Assembly (NCBI GenBank): GCA_024684435.1
Contig: JAIKWV010000032.1
Span: 62,001 to 126,000 of the forward strand
From: Clostridiales bacterium
Lineage (GTDB): Bacteria; Bacillota; Clostridia; Oscillospirales; Acutalibacteraceae
Direction: 5' to 3'
DNA: 64,000 nt
Below the pieces are notes generated by a model, which worked only from the letters and a program-made list of their open reading frames with translations, was not told the DNA's origin and ran no database searches. The position numbers and the translations under genes are program-made. Shown piece by piece: positions 1 through 7,078 of the stretch (position 1 is the stretch's first letter; every line of letters begins with the position of its first letter).

Positions 1-568
1 TATACCGGTCACGGTCAAAATAAGGAGCGGCTGGGACGAAAACAGTATAAACGCCGTGGAGCTGGCAAAGCGCGCGGAAGCCGCCGGAGCCGCGGCAATA
101 ACCGTGCACGGGCGGACAAGAGAGCAGATGTATGCCCCTCCGGTCAATTTTGACATAATAAAAGAGGTCAAGCAGGCTGTATCCGTCCCGGTTATCGGCA
201 ACGGAGATATAGTTGACGGGATATCCGCAAAGCATATGTACGAATACACCGGCTGTGATTTCATAATGGTGGGCAGGGGCGCCCTGGGCAGGCCCTGGGT
301 ATTTGATCAGATCAACGCATATCTGACCGACGGGACCCTGATCCCCGATCCGCCCATGGAAAAACGTCTTGCCGTTATGCTTGAGCACATCAGGGCAATA
401 TGCGAGTACAAGGGCGAATATATCGGCATCCGTGAAGCCCGTAAACACGCGGCGTGGTACATAAAAGGCATCCGCGGAGCCGCCTCCTACAGGCAGGAGA
501 TCTGCGCCATTGAAAGCATGGAGCAGTTGGAATCCATTGCGGATAGTATAATGTTAAGCTACGAATAA
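1..568 (+). CDS. dusB: tRNA-dihydrouridine synthase (DusB family), 5' end cut off
   Basis: The reading frame is open from the first bases of the window (frame beginning at base 2), so the gene starts upstream and only the C-terminal part is present. The family reduces uridine to dihydrouridine in the D-loop of tRNA using FMN and NADPH. The visible part shows the second half of the TIM barrel: VKIRSGWD, the tRNA-binding ITVHGRTREQMY segment, VIGNGDI, and the phosphate-binding FIMVGRGALGRPW, followed by the helical C-terminal domain. All are typical of DusB-type enzymes. The TAA stop is at 566-568. An inserted repeat begins 10 bases downstream. Family assignment is strong; the DusB subtype is inferred. 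Confidence 0.9.
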   Translation, partial: IPVTVKIRSGWDENSINAVELAKRAEAAGAAAITVHGRTREQMYAPPVNFDIIKEVKQAVSVPVIGNGDIVDGISAKHMYEYTGCDFIMVGRGALGRPWVFDQINAYLTDGTLIPDPPMEKRLAVMLEHIRAICEYKGEYIGIREARKHAAWYIKGIRGAASYRQEICAIESMEQLESIADSIMLSYE

Positions 569-577
569 GTTAATTAT

Positions 578-738
578 GGGAACCTCTAAGTATTCGATGC
601 GTTCAGATTGCGAAGAGATTTTTTCGTCAGATAAAACAAAAAGCGGAGTTAATACTTTGTGTATTGACGAGCATTTTTGTGAAATATGATGGGAAAAGAT
701 CAAGCAAGATGAATGTATGAGAATTTTTAGAGGTGACC
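578..738. repeat. MITE-like element with imperfect terminal inverted repeats
   Basis: A 161-base non-coding stretch begins with GGGAACCTCTAAGTATTC and ends with GAATTTTTAGAGGTGACC. The reverse complement of the right end matches the left end at 14 of 18 positions. Both outer flanks carry TTAT (574-577 and 739-742), which could be a 4-base target duplication, although in AT-rich sequence this may be chance. The interior has no credible ORF. A lone copy of the right-end sequence occurs at 12274-12290. The structure suggests a small non-autonomous mobile element; no transposase is present in the window to identify the family. Confidence 0.55.
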
Positions 739-740
739 TT

Positions 741-780
741 ATAAAAAAACGACCTTCTGAGGCAAAAGCTTCAGGAGGTC
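741..780 (-). terminator. Intrinsic terminator of the ABC transporter operon
   Basis: On the minus strand a 10-base arm (GACCTCCTGA) and its partner (TCAGAAGGTC) form a stem with one mismatch around a 10-base loop. It is followed directly by GTTTTTTAT. It lies 18 bases past the stop of the permease gene ending at 799. Confidence 0.8.
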
Positions 781-798
781 TTTCATATTTATCATGTT

Positions 799-1587
799 TT
801 ACGCTCTAATGTCCTTGCTGTTATAATGAATGAACGCGGCAGCTATGCCCGCCGCAGTAAAGATTATGCCGGGGATAAGATATTTTATCTCTATGCTTCC
901 CTTGGAAACTATCGCCGTGCCGTCCGCATAAGCGAATGGGGTTATGTATCTCAGGAATTTCGCCTTGTCGGTAAGATTGGCAAGTATGTTCATGAAATAG
1001 AGCACGAACGCGGTACCCAGACCTATTCCCAGACCGTTGCCCCTCAAGAATGCTGAGAGGCCGAACATAACGCAGGCTATCTCTATCTGCATGAGAAAAT
1101 AGCCTGAAAACACGTTAAAAAAGAGCTTTCCGTCAATATCCTGACCGATGGCAAGGCTTGCCGCCACCGCGGCTATCACGACTGTGATATTTAGTATCAG
1201 CACCTCAGCAGCAACAGCGGCAAGCTTCTGCGCTGTGACGTATACGCGGGAGACCGGATGCGTCAGCAGGAACTCCGCCGTGCGGTCCCGCTCCTCTTTT
1301 GCAAGGGCGGCTATACCCATCAGCGCCGCAAAGAACGCTCCGCCAAGACCAAGCACGTTGCCGCACTCCACGGCAAAATAGCCGCTGAACTCGCCGAAAT
1401 TTATCTTATCCATATTGAACGCGGCGGAAAAACCGCCCATGTCGGAGAACATATCCCCCATCTCGCTCATCTGCGAGGTCATCTGGGGATAGATAACGAT
1501 GCTCGTAAGGAGCATGAACGCGATAGCCCCTGTCCACACTATAAGCTTCAGACGATCCCTTTTCAGCTCGTGGAAGAACAGCGTCAT
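799..1587 (-). CDS. ABC-2 type transporter permease
   Basis: Membrane subunit of an ABC exporter; it pairs with the ATPase just upstream. The 262-residue protein has about six hydrophobic segments: one near residues 16-36, then several between about 90 and 255. The segment KEERDRTAEFLLTHPVSR, in the first large cytoplasmic loop, is typical of ABC-2 permeases of the antibiotic or bacitracin efflux type. The start MTLFFHELKRD was chosen because AAGGAGGGG lies about 6 bases upstream inside the end of the ATPase gene, and because a longer in-frame start would overlap that gene. Only one base separates it from the upstream stop, indicating translational coupling. The exported substrate cannot be told. 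Confidence 0.85.
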   Translation of the reverse strand: MTLFFHELKRDRLKLIVWTGAIAFMLLTSIVIYPQMTSQMSEMGDMFSDMGGFSAAFNMDKINFGEFSGYFAVECGNVLGLGGAFFAALMGIAALAKEERDRTAEFLLTHPVSRVYVTAQKLAAVAAEVLILNITVVIAAVAASLAIGQDIDGKLFFNVFSGYFLMQIEIACVMFGLSAFLRGNGLGIGLGTAFVLYFMNILANLTDKAKFLRYITPFAYADGTAIVSKGSIEIKYLIPGIIFTAAGIAAAFIHYNSKDIRA

Positions 1588-1588
1588 A

Positions 1589-2464
1589 TCATTTCCCCTC
1601 CTTCGTGTAATAGTGCATAAACACATCCTCAACATCCGGGTCGGTCAGGGTGATATCCTCAAAGGAAAGCTTCGCAAGCGCCCTTATCAGCTCATCAGCC
1701 CTGCCGCTGTAGAGGAAACTCGCTCCGGCGTCGCTCAGCTTTACGTCCTTCATCCCGTCAATATCGGGAAGCTCGGAGGCTCCGTGCAGCACAACACGTT
1801 TTACACCGTTGCCGGTGAGGTTCTCTACGCTGTCAGCTCTTATGAGCCTGCCCTCACGGATGATACCCGCCCTGTTACAGTAACGGCCGATCTCAGACAG
1901 CACATGGGAGGAGAGGAACACCGTCGCGCCCTCCCCGTTGCGCTCCTCAAGCAGAGTAAAAAATTCTCTCTGTATGAGAGGATCAAGCCCGCTTGTGGGC
2001 TCGTCAAGTATATATAGGCGGGGTCTGTGCTGCATTGCCGCGACTATGCCTACCTTTTTGCGGTTACCCAGGGAAAGCTCGCTGACCTTTCTTGACATAT
2101 CCAGCCCCAGCCTGTCCGCCAGACGTTTTGCTTCCTCACGGCAATCCCTGTTTCTGAGCTTTGCGGAAAACTCCAGCACCTCGTTCACCCTCATACCGCT
2201 GTAAAACGCCGCTTCGGAGGGCAGATAGCCCACCTCTACAAGTATCTTTTCCTTATCCTTTTCAATGTCCATGCCCAGCACCTCGGCGCTGCCGCCGCTC
2301 TTTTTGATAAGACCCAGCAAGGTGCGGATGGTGGTGCTTTTGCCCGCGCCGTTAGGACCTATAAAGCCGAATATCTCCCCTTCCTCAACGGTGAGATCAA
2401 CATTCTCTATGCCCCTCGCCTTGCCGTAAAACTTGGTAAGACCCTTTGTTTCGATAGCTTTCAT
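1589..2464 (-). CDS. ABC transporter ATP-binding protein
   Basis: Cytoplasmic ATPase that powers the adjacent permease. In the 291-residue protein the Walker A motif GPNGAGKST sits near residues 37-45, the signature is the degenerate LSLGNRKKVG, and Walker B with the D-loop reads LYILDEPTSGLDP, followed by the H-loop SSHVLSE. The C-terminal ~80 residues form the extra domain found in drug and bacteriocin exporters (CcmA/DrrA-like). The start MKAIETKGLTKFYG has an AAAGGA site 10 bases upstream; a longer frame reaching 2539 would overlap the ADP-ribosylglycohydrolase gene and is unlikely. It is 52 bases downstream of that gene and probably in the same operon. Confidence 0.9.
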   Translation of the reverse strand: MKAIETKGLTKFYGKARGIENVDLTVEEGEIFGFIGPNGAGKSTTIRTLLGLIKKSGGSAEVLGMDIEKDKEKILVEVGYLPSEAAFYSGMRVNEVLEFSAKLRNRDCREEAKRLADRLGLDMSRKVSELSLGNRKKVGIVAAMQHRPRLYILDEPTSGLDPLIQREFFTLLEERNGEGATVFLSSHVLSEIGRYCNRAGIIREGRLIRADSVENLTGNGVKRVVLHGASELPDIDGMKDVKLSDAGASFLYSGRADELIRALAKLSFEDITLTDPDVEDVFMHYYTKEGK

Positions 2465-2516
2465 CTTTATTGTTGTCCTTTCCCGGAGAAAATCTTCTCC
2501 GGATCTGTTTATCATA

Positions 2517-3797
2517 TCAGTCGTTGTTGAGCGCCGCAAAGCGCCTTGCGGTATCTTCTATGCTGAATGTGGGATAGCCTTTGATATATGTACGCACGGT
2601 ATCCTGAAACGGCTCATACCAATGCGCCTGTATTTTTTCAGCGCCCGAGATCGCCCCTGCGATACTGCCCGCTGTCGCGGCGGTACAGTCGTTATCCAAC
2701 CCCAGACCGACAGCCGCGGAGATAGTTTTGCCCACATCATTCTGACCGAGATACAGGGCAAACAGGATAAGACAGGCATTGTTTATAGTATGAACGCAGT
2801 GCATCCCGGGGAATTTTTCATCCACCAGCGCTCTGCCTGTATATACGTCGGTGACCTGCGGCAGAACGGAGATCGCCCACTGCATAGCCGCATACAACCT
2901 GCTCGTACTTGGGATCTCCTTCATACCCACTCGTACCGCCTTCACTCCGTCATCGCAGACAAATGCGGCGGCGACGGCCGCGGCAAACAGCATTTCTCCG
3001 TAAATTCCTTCCCTCCGATGGGTCAGAAACGCATCCCTATATGCGGCGCCGGCCGCGGCGTGGGGATCGCCGGCGTTGGCATATCCGAAACCGTCGGCCC
3101 GGATCAACGCTCCTATCCAGTTTGAAAACGGATTGTCATAGTCCGCCGCTTTCAACGCAGAAATACCTTTGCGCAAGTTTTCAAGCGCCATTTGCTCCGC
3201 CGTGCACGCCATTGGCAGATACTGCTTCCAGAATTCGCCAACGTCCTCGGTCGTAAAGGATTTTCCGTAACGTTCCATTATAAGCAGAGACAACAGCGTA
3301 TAGGTCACGTCGTCATCCCGCGGGCAGCCGTTCATCACGTCCCGCTGCGCCGTATGCCAGGTCTCACCGTAATGAGTACGCCATGGATCGCCCACGGTTT
3401 TCCAGTAATCCGTCGGTGGGAAATCGCCGCCTTCATATTCGGCTTTTTTCCGCATTTCTTCAATATCCCAATTCTCTACCGGAATACCCAGGGTACAGCC
3501 CGCAAAGCGCCCGATAAGCGCGCCTTTGATCCTTGAGAACAAATCCTTTACAGGCTGTTTTTCGTTGCCTCCCTCCGCAAGCGCTGTGATCGCTTCGTAT
3601 TCATCCGGTGCATCGGGATCAGCCGCAGAGGTAAGCATCCTGTCCATTTGATGCCTCGCCGCGCTTATCCGCTCCGACACCGTATCGCGAAGCTCCACAA
3701 GCGTTGAGGCGTCGCAGTCATATTCTGTCAAAAGATCGCTGTAATTCTGAAGCGTCTGCAAATCGTTTATCAGTTGTTCGTAGGAAATATAAGACAT
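2517..3797 (-). CDS. ADP-ribosylglycohydrolase family protein
   Basis: Enzymes of this family (DraG/ARH) cleave ADP-ribose from proteins or small molecules with two metal ions. The 426-residue protein has an N-terminal extension of about 85 residues, then the ARH core: SRIKGALIGRFAGCTLGIPVE, the acidic metal-binding PRDDDVTYTLL, and near the C-terminus GLDNDCTAATAGSIAGA, where both aspartates of the usual DTDT motif are kept as D-N-D. The start has a strong TTGGAGGTAA site. It is the first gene of an apparent three-gene minus-strand operon with an ABC exporter. Substrate is unknown; many bacterial members are uncharacterised and may act on ADP-ribosylated metabolites rather than proteins. Confidence 0.85.
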   Translation of the reverse strand: MSYISYEQLINDLQTLQNYSDLLTEYDCDASTLVELRDTVSERISAARHQMDRMLTSAADPDAPDEYEAITALAEGGNEKQPVKDLFSRIKGALIGRFAGCTLGIPVENWDIEEMRKKAEYEGGDFPPTDYWKTVGDPWRTHYGETWHTAQRDVMNGCPRDDDVTYTLLSLLIMERYGKSFTTEDVGEFWKQYLPMACTAEQMALENLRKGISALKAADYDNPFSNWIGALIRADGFGYANAGDPHAAAGAAYRDAFLTHRREGIYGEMLFAAAVAAAFVCDDGVKAVRVGMKEIPSTSRLYAAMQWAISVLPQVTDVYTGRALVDEKFPGMHCVHTINNACLILFALYLGQNDVGKTISAAVGLGLDNDCTAATAGSIAGAISGAEKIQAHWYEPFQDTVRTYIKGYPTFSIEDTARRFAALNND

Positions 3798-3880
3798 TAT
3801 ATTACCTCCAAAGCAAATTTTAAAACAAGAAATTTATCTGCTCAATCAACAGGATTTTACCGATTACTTTCGGTTTAATA

Positions 3881-4657
3881 TTATTCACCTGTTTTCGATG
3901 TTCTTCTGATCGTCAGATCCTTTACCACTTCTCCTGCTATCAACAGCCCCGCTATTGACGGAACAAAGGCAACACTGCCTGGGATATCGCGGCGTTCGGT
4001 ACATTTACGCTGCGCTCCGGGAGGACAAATACAATTCGTCCGGCAACTTGCCGACATATCCTCTGACGGTCTGGTGGGTTGTTCTTCCGAGTAAACGACT
4101 TTCAGCTTTTTGACCCCGCGTTTTCTCAGCTCATAACGCATCACCTTGGCAAGTGGGCACATCCGCGTTTTGTAAATATCCGCGACCCGAAACTGACTCC
4201 CGTCAAGCTTATTGCCCGCTCCCATACAGCTGATGATAGGAACATTGTGCTTCTGCGTCTGCATGACGAGCTCCAGCTTTGCGGAAACCGTATCAACAGC
4301 GTCTACAACATAGTCGTATTCGTCAAAGGGGAACTCTTCGGCGTTCTCCGGCAAGAAGAAACATTTGCGGACGGTTATCTCAGCGTCGGGATTTATGTCG
4401 AGCATACGCTCTTTCATAACGTCCACCTTGTATTGACCTATGGTTTTCCTTGTGGCTATGATCTGACGGTTCAGGTTAGTAAGACAAACCTTGTCATCGT
4501 CGATAAGGTCAAATTTACCCACGCCGCTCCGGATAAGTGCCTCGCAGGCATAACCGCCCACGCCGCCTATGCCGAAAACCGCCACACGGCTTGAGTGCAA
4601 TTTTTCTATCGCTTCTTTCCCCAGCAGAAGCTCTGTTCTTGAAAACTGATTCAACAT
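3881..4657 (-). CDS. tcdA: tRNA threonylcarbamoyladenosine dehydratase
   Basis: TcdA (YgdL) is an E1-like enzyme that cyclises threonylcarbamoyladenosine at tRNA position 37 to the cyclic form, using ATP. The sequence begins NQFSRTELLLG, then the Rossmann ATP site VAVFGIGGVGGYACEAL, LIDDDKVCLTNLNRQI, and DAVDTVSAKLELV; the C-terminal part holds cysteines (SCRTNCICPPG) and ends in SVAFVPSIAGLLIAGEVV. This arrangement is typical of TcdA rather than ThiF or MoeB. I chose ATG at 4657; an in-frame GTG nine bases upstream (4666) is a possible alternative. The gene is monocistronic or reads toward the ADP-ribosylglycohydrolase 83 bases downstream. Confidence 0.88.
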   Translation of the reverse strand: MLNQFSRTELLLGKEAIEKLHSSRVAVFGIGGVGGYACEALIRSGVGKFDLIDDDKVCLTNLNRQIIATRKTIGQYKVDVMKERMLDINPDAEITVRKCFFLPENAEEFPFDEYDYVVDAVDTVSAKLELVMQTQKHNVPIISCMGAGNKLDGSQFRVADIYKTRMCPLAKVMRYELRKRGVKKLKVVYSEEQPTRPSEDMSASCRTNCICPPGAQRKCTERRDIPGSVAFVPSIAGLLIAGEVVKDLTIRRTSKTGE

Positions 4658-4789
4658 AATATTCACCGGACCCTGTTTGTAAATCTTTTTCCATTATATA
4701 CGAAAAGCGCAAGCCTTTCAATCCTTTGATGTAAAAAGTGATGTTCTTTGCTTTGCTCACAGTTATGTTTTTGCCGCAATAGGTGTACA

Positions 4790-4830
4790 TATTTCAAAGA
4801 AGCGTGATTTGATAAACAAATCACGCTTCT
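4790..4830 (-). terminator. Intrinsic terminator of the tRNA-Pro transcript
   Basis: A perfect 14-base stem (arms 4798-4811 and 4817-4830, loop ATAAA on the plus strand) sits 4 bases past the CCA end of the tRNA. On the minus strand it is followed by TTTGAAAT, a weak uridine tract. Confidence 0.75.
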
Positions 4831-4834
4831 TTGG

Positions 4835-4910
4835 TGGTCGGAGTGACAGGATTCGAACCTGCGGCATCTTGCTCCCAAAGCAAGCGCGCTACCATCTGCG
4901 CTACACCCCG
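4835..4910 (-). tRNA. tRNA-Pro (anticodon TGG)
   Basis: On the minus strand the gene reads CGGGGTG for the 5' acceptor arm, TAGCGCAGATGGTAGCGC for the D-arm region, and CTTGC-TTTGGGA-GCAAG for the anticodon arm with TGG as anticodon. The T-arm contains GGTTCGAATCC, and the closing acceptor is CACTCCG. Acceptor pairing is complete with one G-T wobble. The A discriminator and CCA are encoded in the DNA. It reads all proline codons by wobble. The nearest good promoter lies 210 bases upstream, beyond a displaced half-copy of the same tRNA. Confidence 0.95.
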
Positions 4911-5063
4911 TTATTTATTATATTTTACAGTGCTAAGTCGCTTGCTTTGCTCGCCCTCTTGCGGTGCCCGAAAATGCCTGCGACTTGGAGCGTCGCGCAT
5001 TTTCGACCGCTGCGCCATTTTTGCCTCACTGTTTCGTCCACCGGACGCGTTTCGCCAAAAATG
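4911..5063 (-). other. Structured spacer between tRNA-Pro and its 5'-half copy
   Basis: This 153-base spacer holds two large stem-loops and no gene. The first pairs CGAAAATG with CATTTTCG and, inside it, GCGAC with GTCGC (about 4970-5006). The second pairs CATTTTTG with CAAAAATG around an inner CGTCC/GGACG hairpin (about 5015-5063). An 11-base inverted repeat (CGCTTGCTTTG at 4939-4949 and CAAAGCAAGCG at 5066-5076) spans the whole region. The minus-strand transcript from the promoter at 5123-5152 would have to cross these structures to reach the tRNA. Confidence 0.55.
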
Positions 5064-5096
5064 CCCAAAGCAAGCGCGCTGCCATCTGCGCTACAC
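5064..5096 (-). pseudogene. Displaced 5'-half copy of tRNA-Pro
   Basis: These 33 bases match the tRNA-Pro gene at 4874-4906 with a single difference (offset 190 bases, same orientation). They cover the 3' part of the 5' acceptor strand, the D-arm, the 5' anticodon stem and the anticodon through TTTGGG. The first four acceptor bases are not conserved and the 3' half is absent, so it cannot fold as a tRNA. It sits about 20 bases after a near-consensus promoter, where an intact tRNA would be expected to begin. Confidence 0.75.
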
Positions 5097-5122
5097 ACTT
5101 TATATTCCGCTGCCCGTTGGCT

Positions 5123-5152
5123 ATTATACAGTAGAGGCGCAAAGGATGTCAA
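5123..5152 (-). promoter_or_regulatory. Sigma-A promoter for tRNA-Pro
   Basis: The minus strand reads TTGACA, an 18-base spacer, then TATAAT: both hexamers are perfect consensus. The expected start point is near 5116, just before the half-tRNA copy at 5064-5096. No other promoter was seen before the intact tRNA. Confidence 0.8.
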
Positions 5153-5162
5153 GGGATTTTTA

Positions 5163-5876
5163 TTACTTTAAAAGAGTACTCAGAGCTTTAAGCTCCTCCT
5201 CTGTCATTCCTGCGCCGAGCAGGTAATCCTCTATTGAACCGAATTTGCTGTTTATGTATTCCAGCAGGGATATCATATTTCCGCGGTCGGAGCGGCGCTG
5301 ATGCTCGTCGCATTCCCAGATAAGTCCGCTGCCGATCTCCATTTCGTGCCTGAAGAAGTTTTCCAGATAGCTGTAGGATATCTCGTAATCCGCCACAATG
5401 TCCTCGTCGTTCACCCCTGCCATATGAAGGATCATGGCGGCAAGCATACCGGTCCTGTCCTTACCGATAAAGCAGTGGAACAGGAACGGTGTGCCTGAAT
5501 TCAATATAAATCTTAAGCTTTCCGCCAGGGCTTCGCCGTAATTGTCTATGGTCTCTCTGTACGCCTCGATGAGCGGTCTGTGGAGATCCATGGTAGCGGG
5601 ATTTATTTCCAGCAGAGATATATGCTTATAGCTGATATCGGTCTCGCAGTTCATGAACGCGGGATAAAGCTCCGCTTCCTTGTTGCCTCTCAGGTCAAGC
5701 ACGGCTTTTACACCGTACTCCTCAAGGAAGCGCAGATCCTTTTCGCTCAGCGGTCGGGGCATGCCTGCCCGCAAAAGCCTGCCGAACCGAGTCACCGAAC
5801 CATCATTGCAGGTATAGCCGCCTAAATCACGGCAGTTTATCAGGTTGTCAAGAATATATCTGCGCCGGTACTGCAT
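5163..5876 (-). CDS. Tyrosine/serine protein phosphatase (Y_phosphatase3 family)
   Basis: A 237-residue cytoplasmic phosphatase of the family with the cysteine P-loop. The signature HCFIGKDRTG (HC-X5-R, near residues 143-152) supplies the catalytic cysteine and the phosphate-binding arginine. The N-terminal NCRDLGGY and RLLRAGMP segments and the VLDLRGNKEAE segment are typical of the PF13350 group (for example LipA-like and IphP-like enzymes). The start MQYRRRYIL has AGAGGA 8 bases upstream; a longer frame would overlap the next gene. It lies 14 bases after the oxidoreductase gene and so is likely its operon partner. The substrate, protein or phosphoinositide, cannot be inferred. Confidence 0.85.
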   Translation of the reverse strand: MQYRRRYILDNLINCRDLGGYTCNDGSVTRFGRLLRAGMPRPLSEKDLRFLEEYGVKAVLDLRGNKEAELYPAFMNCETDISYKHISLLEINPATMDLHRPLIEAYRETIDNYGEALAESLRFILNSGTPFLFHCFIGKDRTGMLAAMILHMAGVNDEDIVADYEISYSYLENFFRHEMEIGSGLIWECDEHQRRSDRGNMISLLEYINSKFGSIEDYLLGAGMTEEELKALSTLLK

Positions 5877-5890
5877 GGTAAAATTCCTCT

Positions 5891-7078
5891 TTAAAAGATC
5901 TTTATCGAAATATCGCTTGTGGGATAGGAACAGCAGGGATGGATGTAGCCGAATTTCACGTCGGCTATCCTTCTGCCGTCTGTGGATGCGGGAATGAACA
6001 CCTCGCCGCTGACAAGCTTTGAGCGGCAGAATCCGCACTCGCCGCTTCTGCACCTTGAAGGAACGGCGATACCTGCTCTCTCAAGAGCGACCAGTACGCT
6101 TTCCTCGCTGCTGCAGGGGATGACCTTTTCCTCATCCAGACATTTTACCGTACAGTTAAAGGTCTTGCCCACAGCCTCGGGCGGGAATCCCTGAATGGCG
6201 GCGGGGTTCTTAGTTTCGCCGAACAGCTCAAAGCGGATGAATTTCTTGGGAATATCCATGGTCTCAAGCTCTTTTGCCACAAAGTTGTACATAGCTCCGG
6301 GGCCGCATACAAACACGCTGAATTTTTCCGGAGCGTATTTGAGGATGAGCTTTTTGTCGATAAAGCCGTGCTCGTAGCCCTTTGTTTTACTGTCGCTGAG
6401 GACATAGACGACCTTTATCTTATCGCACTGCTCCATAAGAGCGTCAAATTCGGGCTTAAAGAGGATGTCATCCTCTGTTCTGCTGCCGTAGAGCAGGATA
6501 AGCTCCGCGTCCTCGGTGCCGTCCGCTATGGACTTTGCCAATGAGAGGAAGGGGGTTATGCCGCTGCCGCCGGCGATACCCACCACCGTGTGGGCGTCGC
6601 GGATGGGCTCATAGTAGAAATTGCCCTCGGGCGCGTAAGCGGTTACCTCCTGCCCCACGATCCAGTTATCAAGAATATAACCGGAAACAAAGCCGTCGGG
6701 CACACGCTTGACGGTGATGTTATATATACCGGCAAGAGCCTCCGCCGGCGATGAAGCTATCGAATAGGGGCGGGTCAGCAGAGCGCCTCCGATCTTTAAG
6801 GAAAGGCTGAGGTACTGACCTGCGCGGAAATACGCAAGGGGCGCGTCACCCGCCGGAGCAAGGATAAAACTCTTTACGTCATCCGAATGGACGATGATGT
6901 CCTTTATGACAAGCCTTTGTTTGTTGGGATGAAGCTTATTAGCCGTCTCGTTGACAGCGTAGGTTTTTGGCAGAGGGGTGGAGGCGCCGTTTTTGAACTT
7001 CGCCCTGCGTCCTGTTATCGTTTCCAAAAATTTCTTTATGTCCGCCGCGTTTGATTTTATAACTACCTTTTTGTTCAT
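5891..7078 (-). CDS. FAD/NAD(P)-binding oxidoreductase with C-terminal 2Fe-2S ferredoxin domain
   Basis: A 395-residue flavin reductase fused to a plant-type ferredoxin. After a ~50-residue N-terminal extension come the FAD-binding RPYS (residues 103-106), the NAD(P)-binding GIAGGSGITPFLSLAKS (about 168-184) and VCGPGAMY. The C-terminal domain carries CRSGECGFC with a later cysteine (HPCC), the C-X4-C-X2-C...C pattern of 2Fe-2S clusters. It would pass electrons from NAD(P)H through FAD to the cluster and a partner. The start overlaps the stop of the upstream CrtI-like gene by ATGA, implying coupled translation and a working pair. The final acceptor is unknown. Confidence 0.88.
   Translation of the reverse strand: MNKKVVIKSNAADIKKFLETITGRRAKFKNGASTPLPKTYAVNETANKLHPNKQRLVIKDIIVHSDDVKSFILAPAGDAPLAYFRAGQYLSLSLKIGGALLTRPYSIASSPAEALAGIYNITVKRVPDGFVSGYILDNWIVGQEVTAYAPEGNFYYEPIRDAHTVVGIAGGSGITPFLSLAKSIADGTEDAELILLYGSRTEDDILFKPEFDALMEQCDKIKVVYVLSDSKTKGYEHGFIDKKLILKYAPEKFSVFVCGPGAMYNFVAKELETMDIPKKFIRFELFGETKNPAAIQGFPPEAVGKTFNCTVKCLDEEKVIPCSSEESVLVALERAGIAVPSRCRSGECGFCRSKLVSGEVFIPASTDGRRIADVKFGYIHPCCSYPTSDISIKIF

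Noticed and set aside
5064..5096. A second working tRNA gene
   Set aside because: Only the 5' half is present and four acceptor bases do not match; it cannot fold into a tRNA.
4831..5226. 131-codon plus-strand ORF across tRNA-Pro and the spacer
   Set aside because: It is antisense to a clear tRNA and its half-copy; the GFEPAASCSQSK-type reading comes from the tRNA T-arm and is a well-known false gene call.
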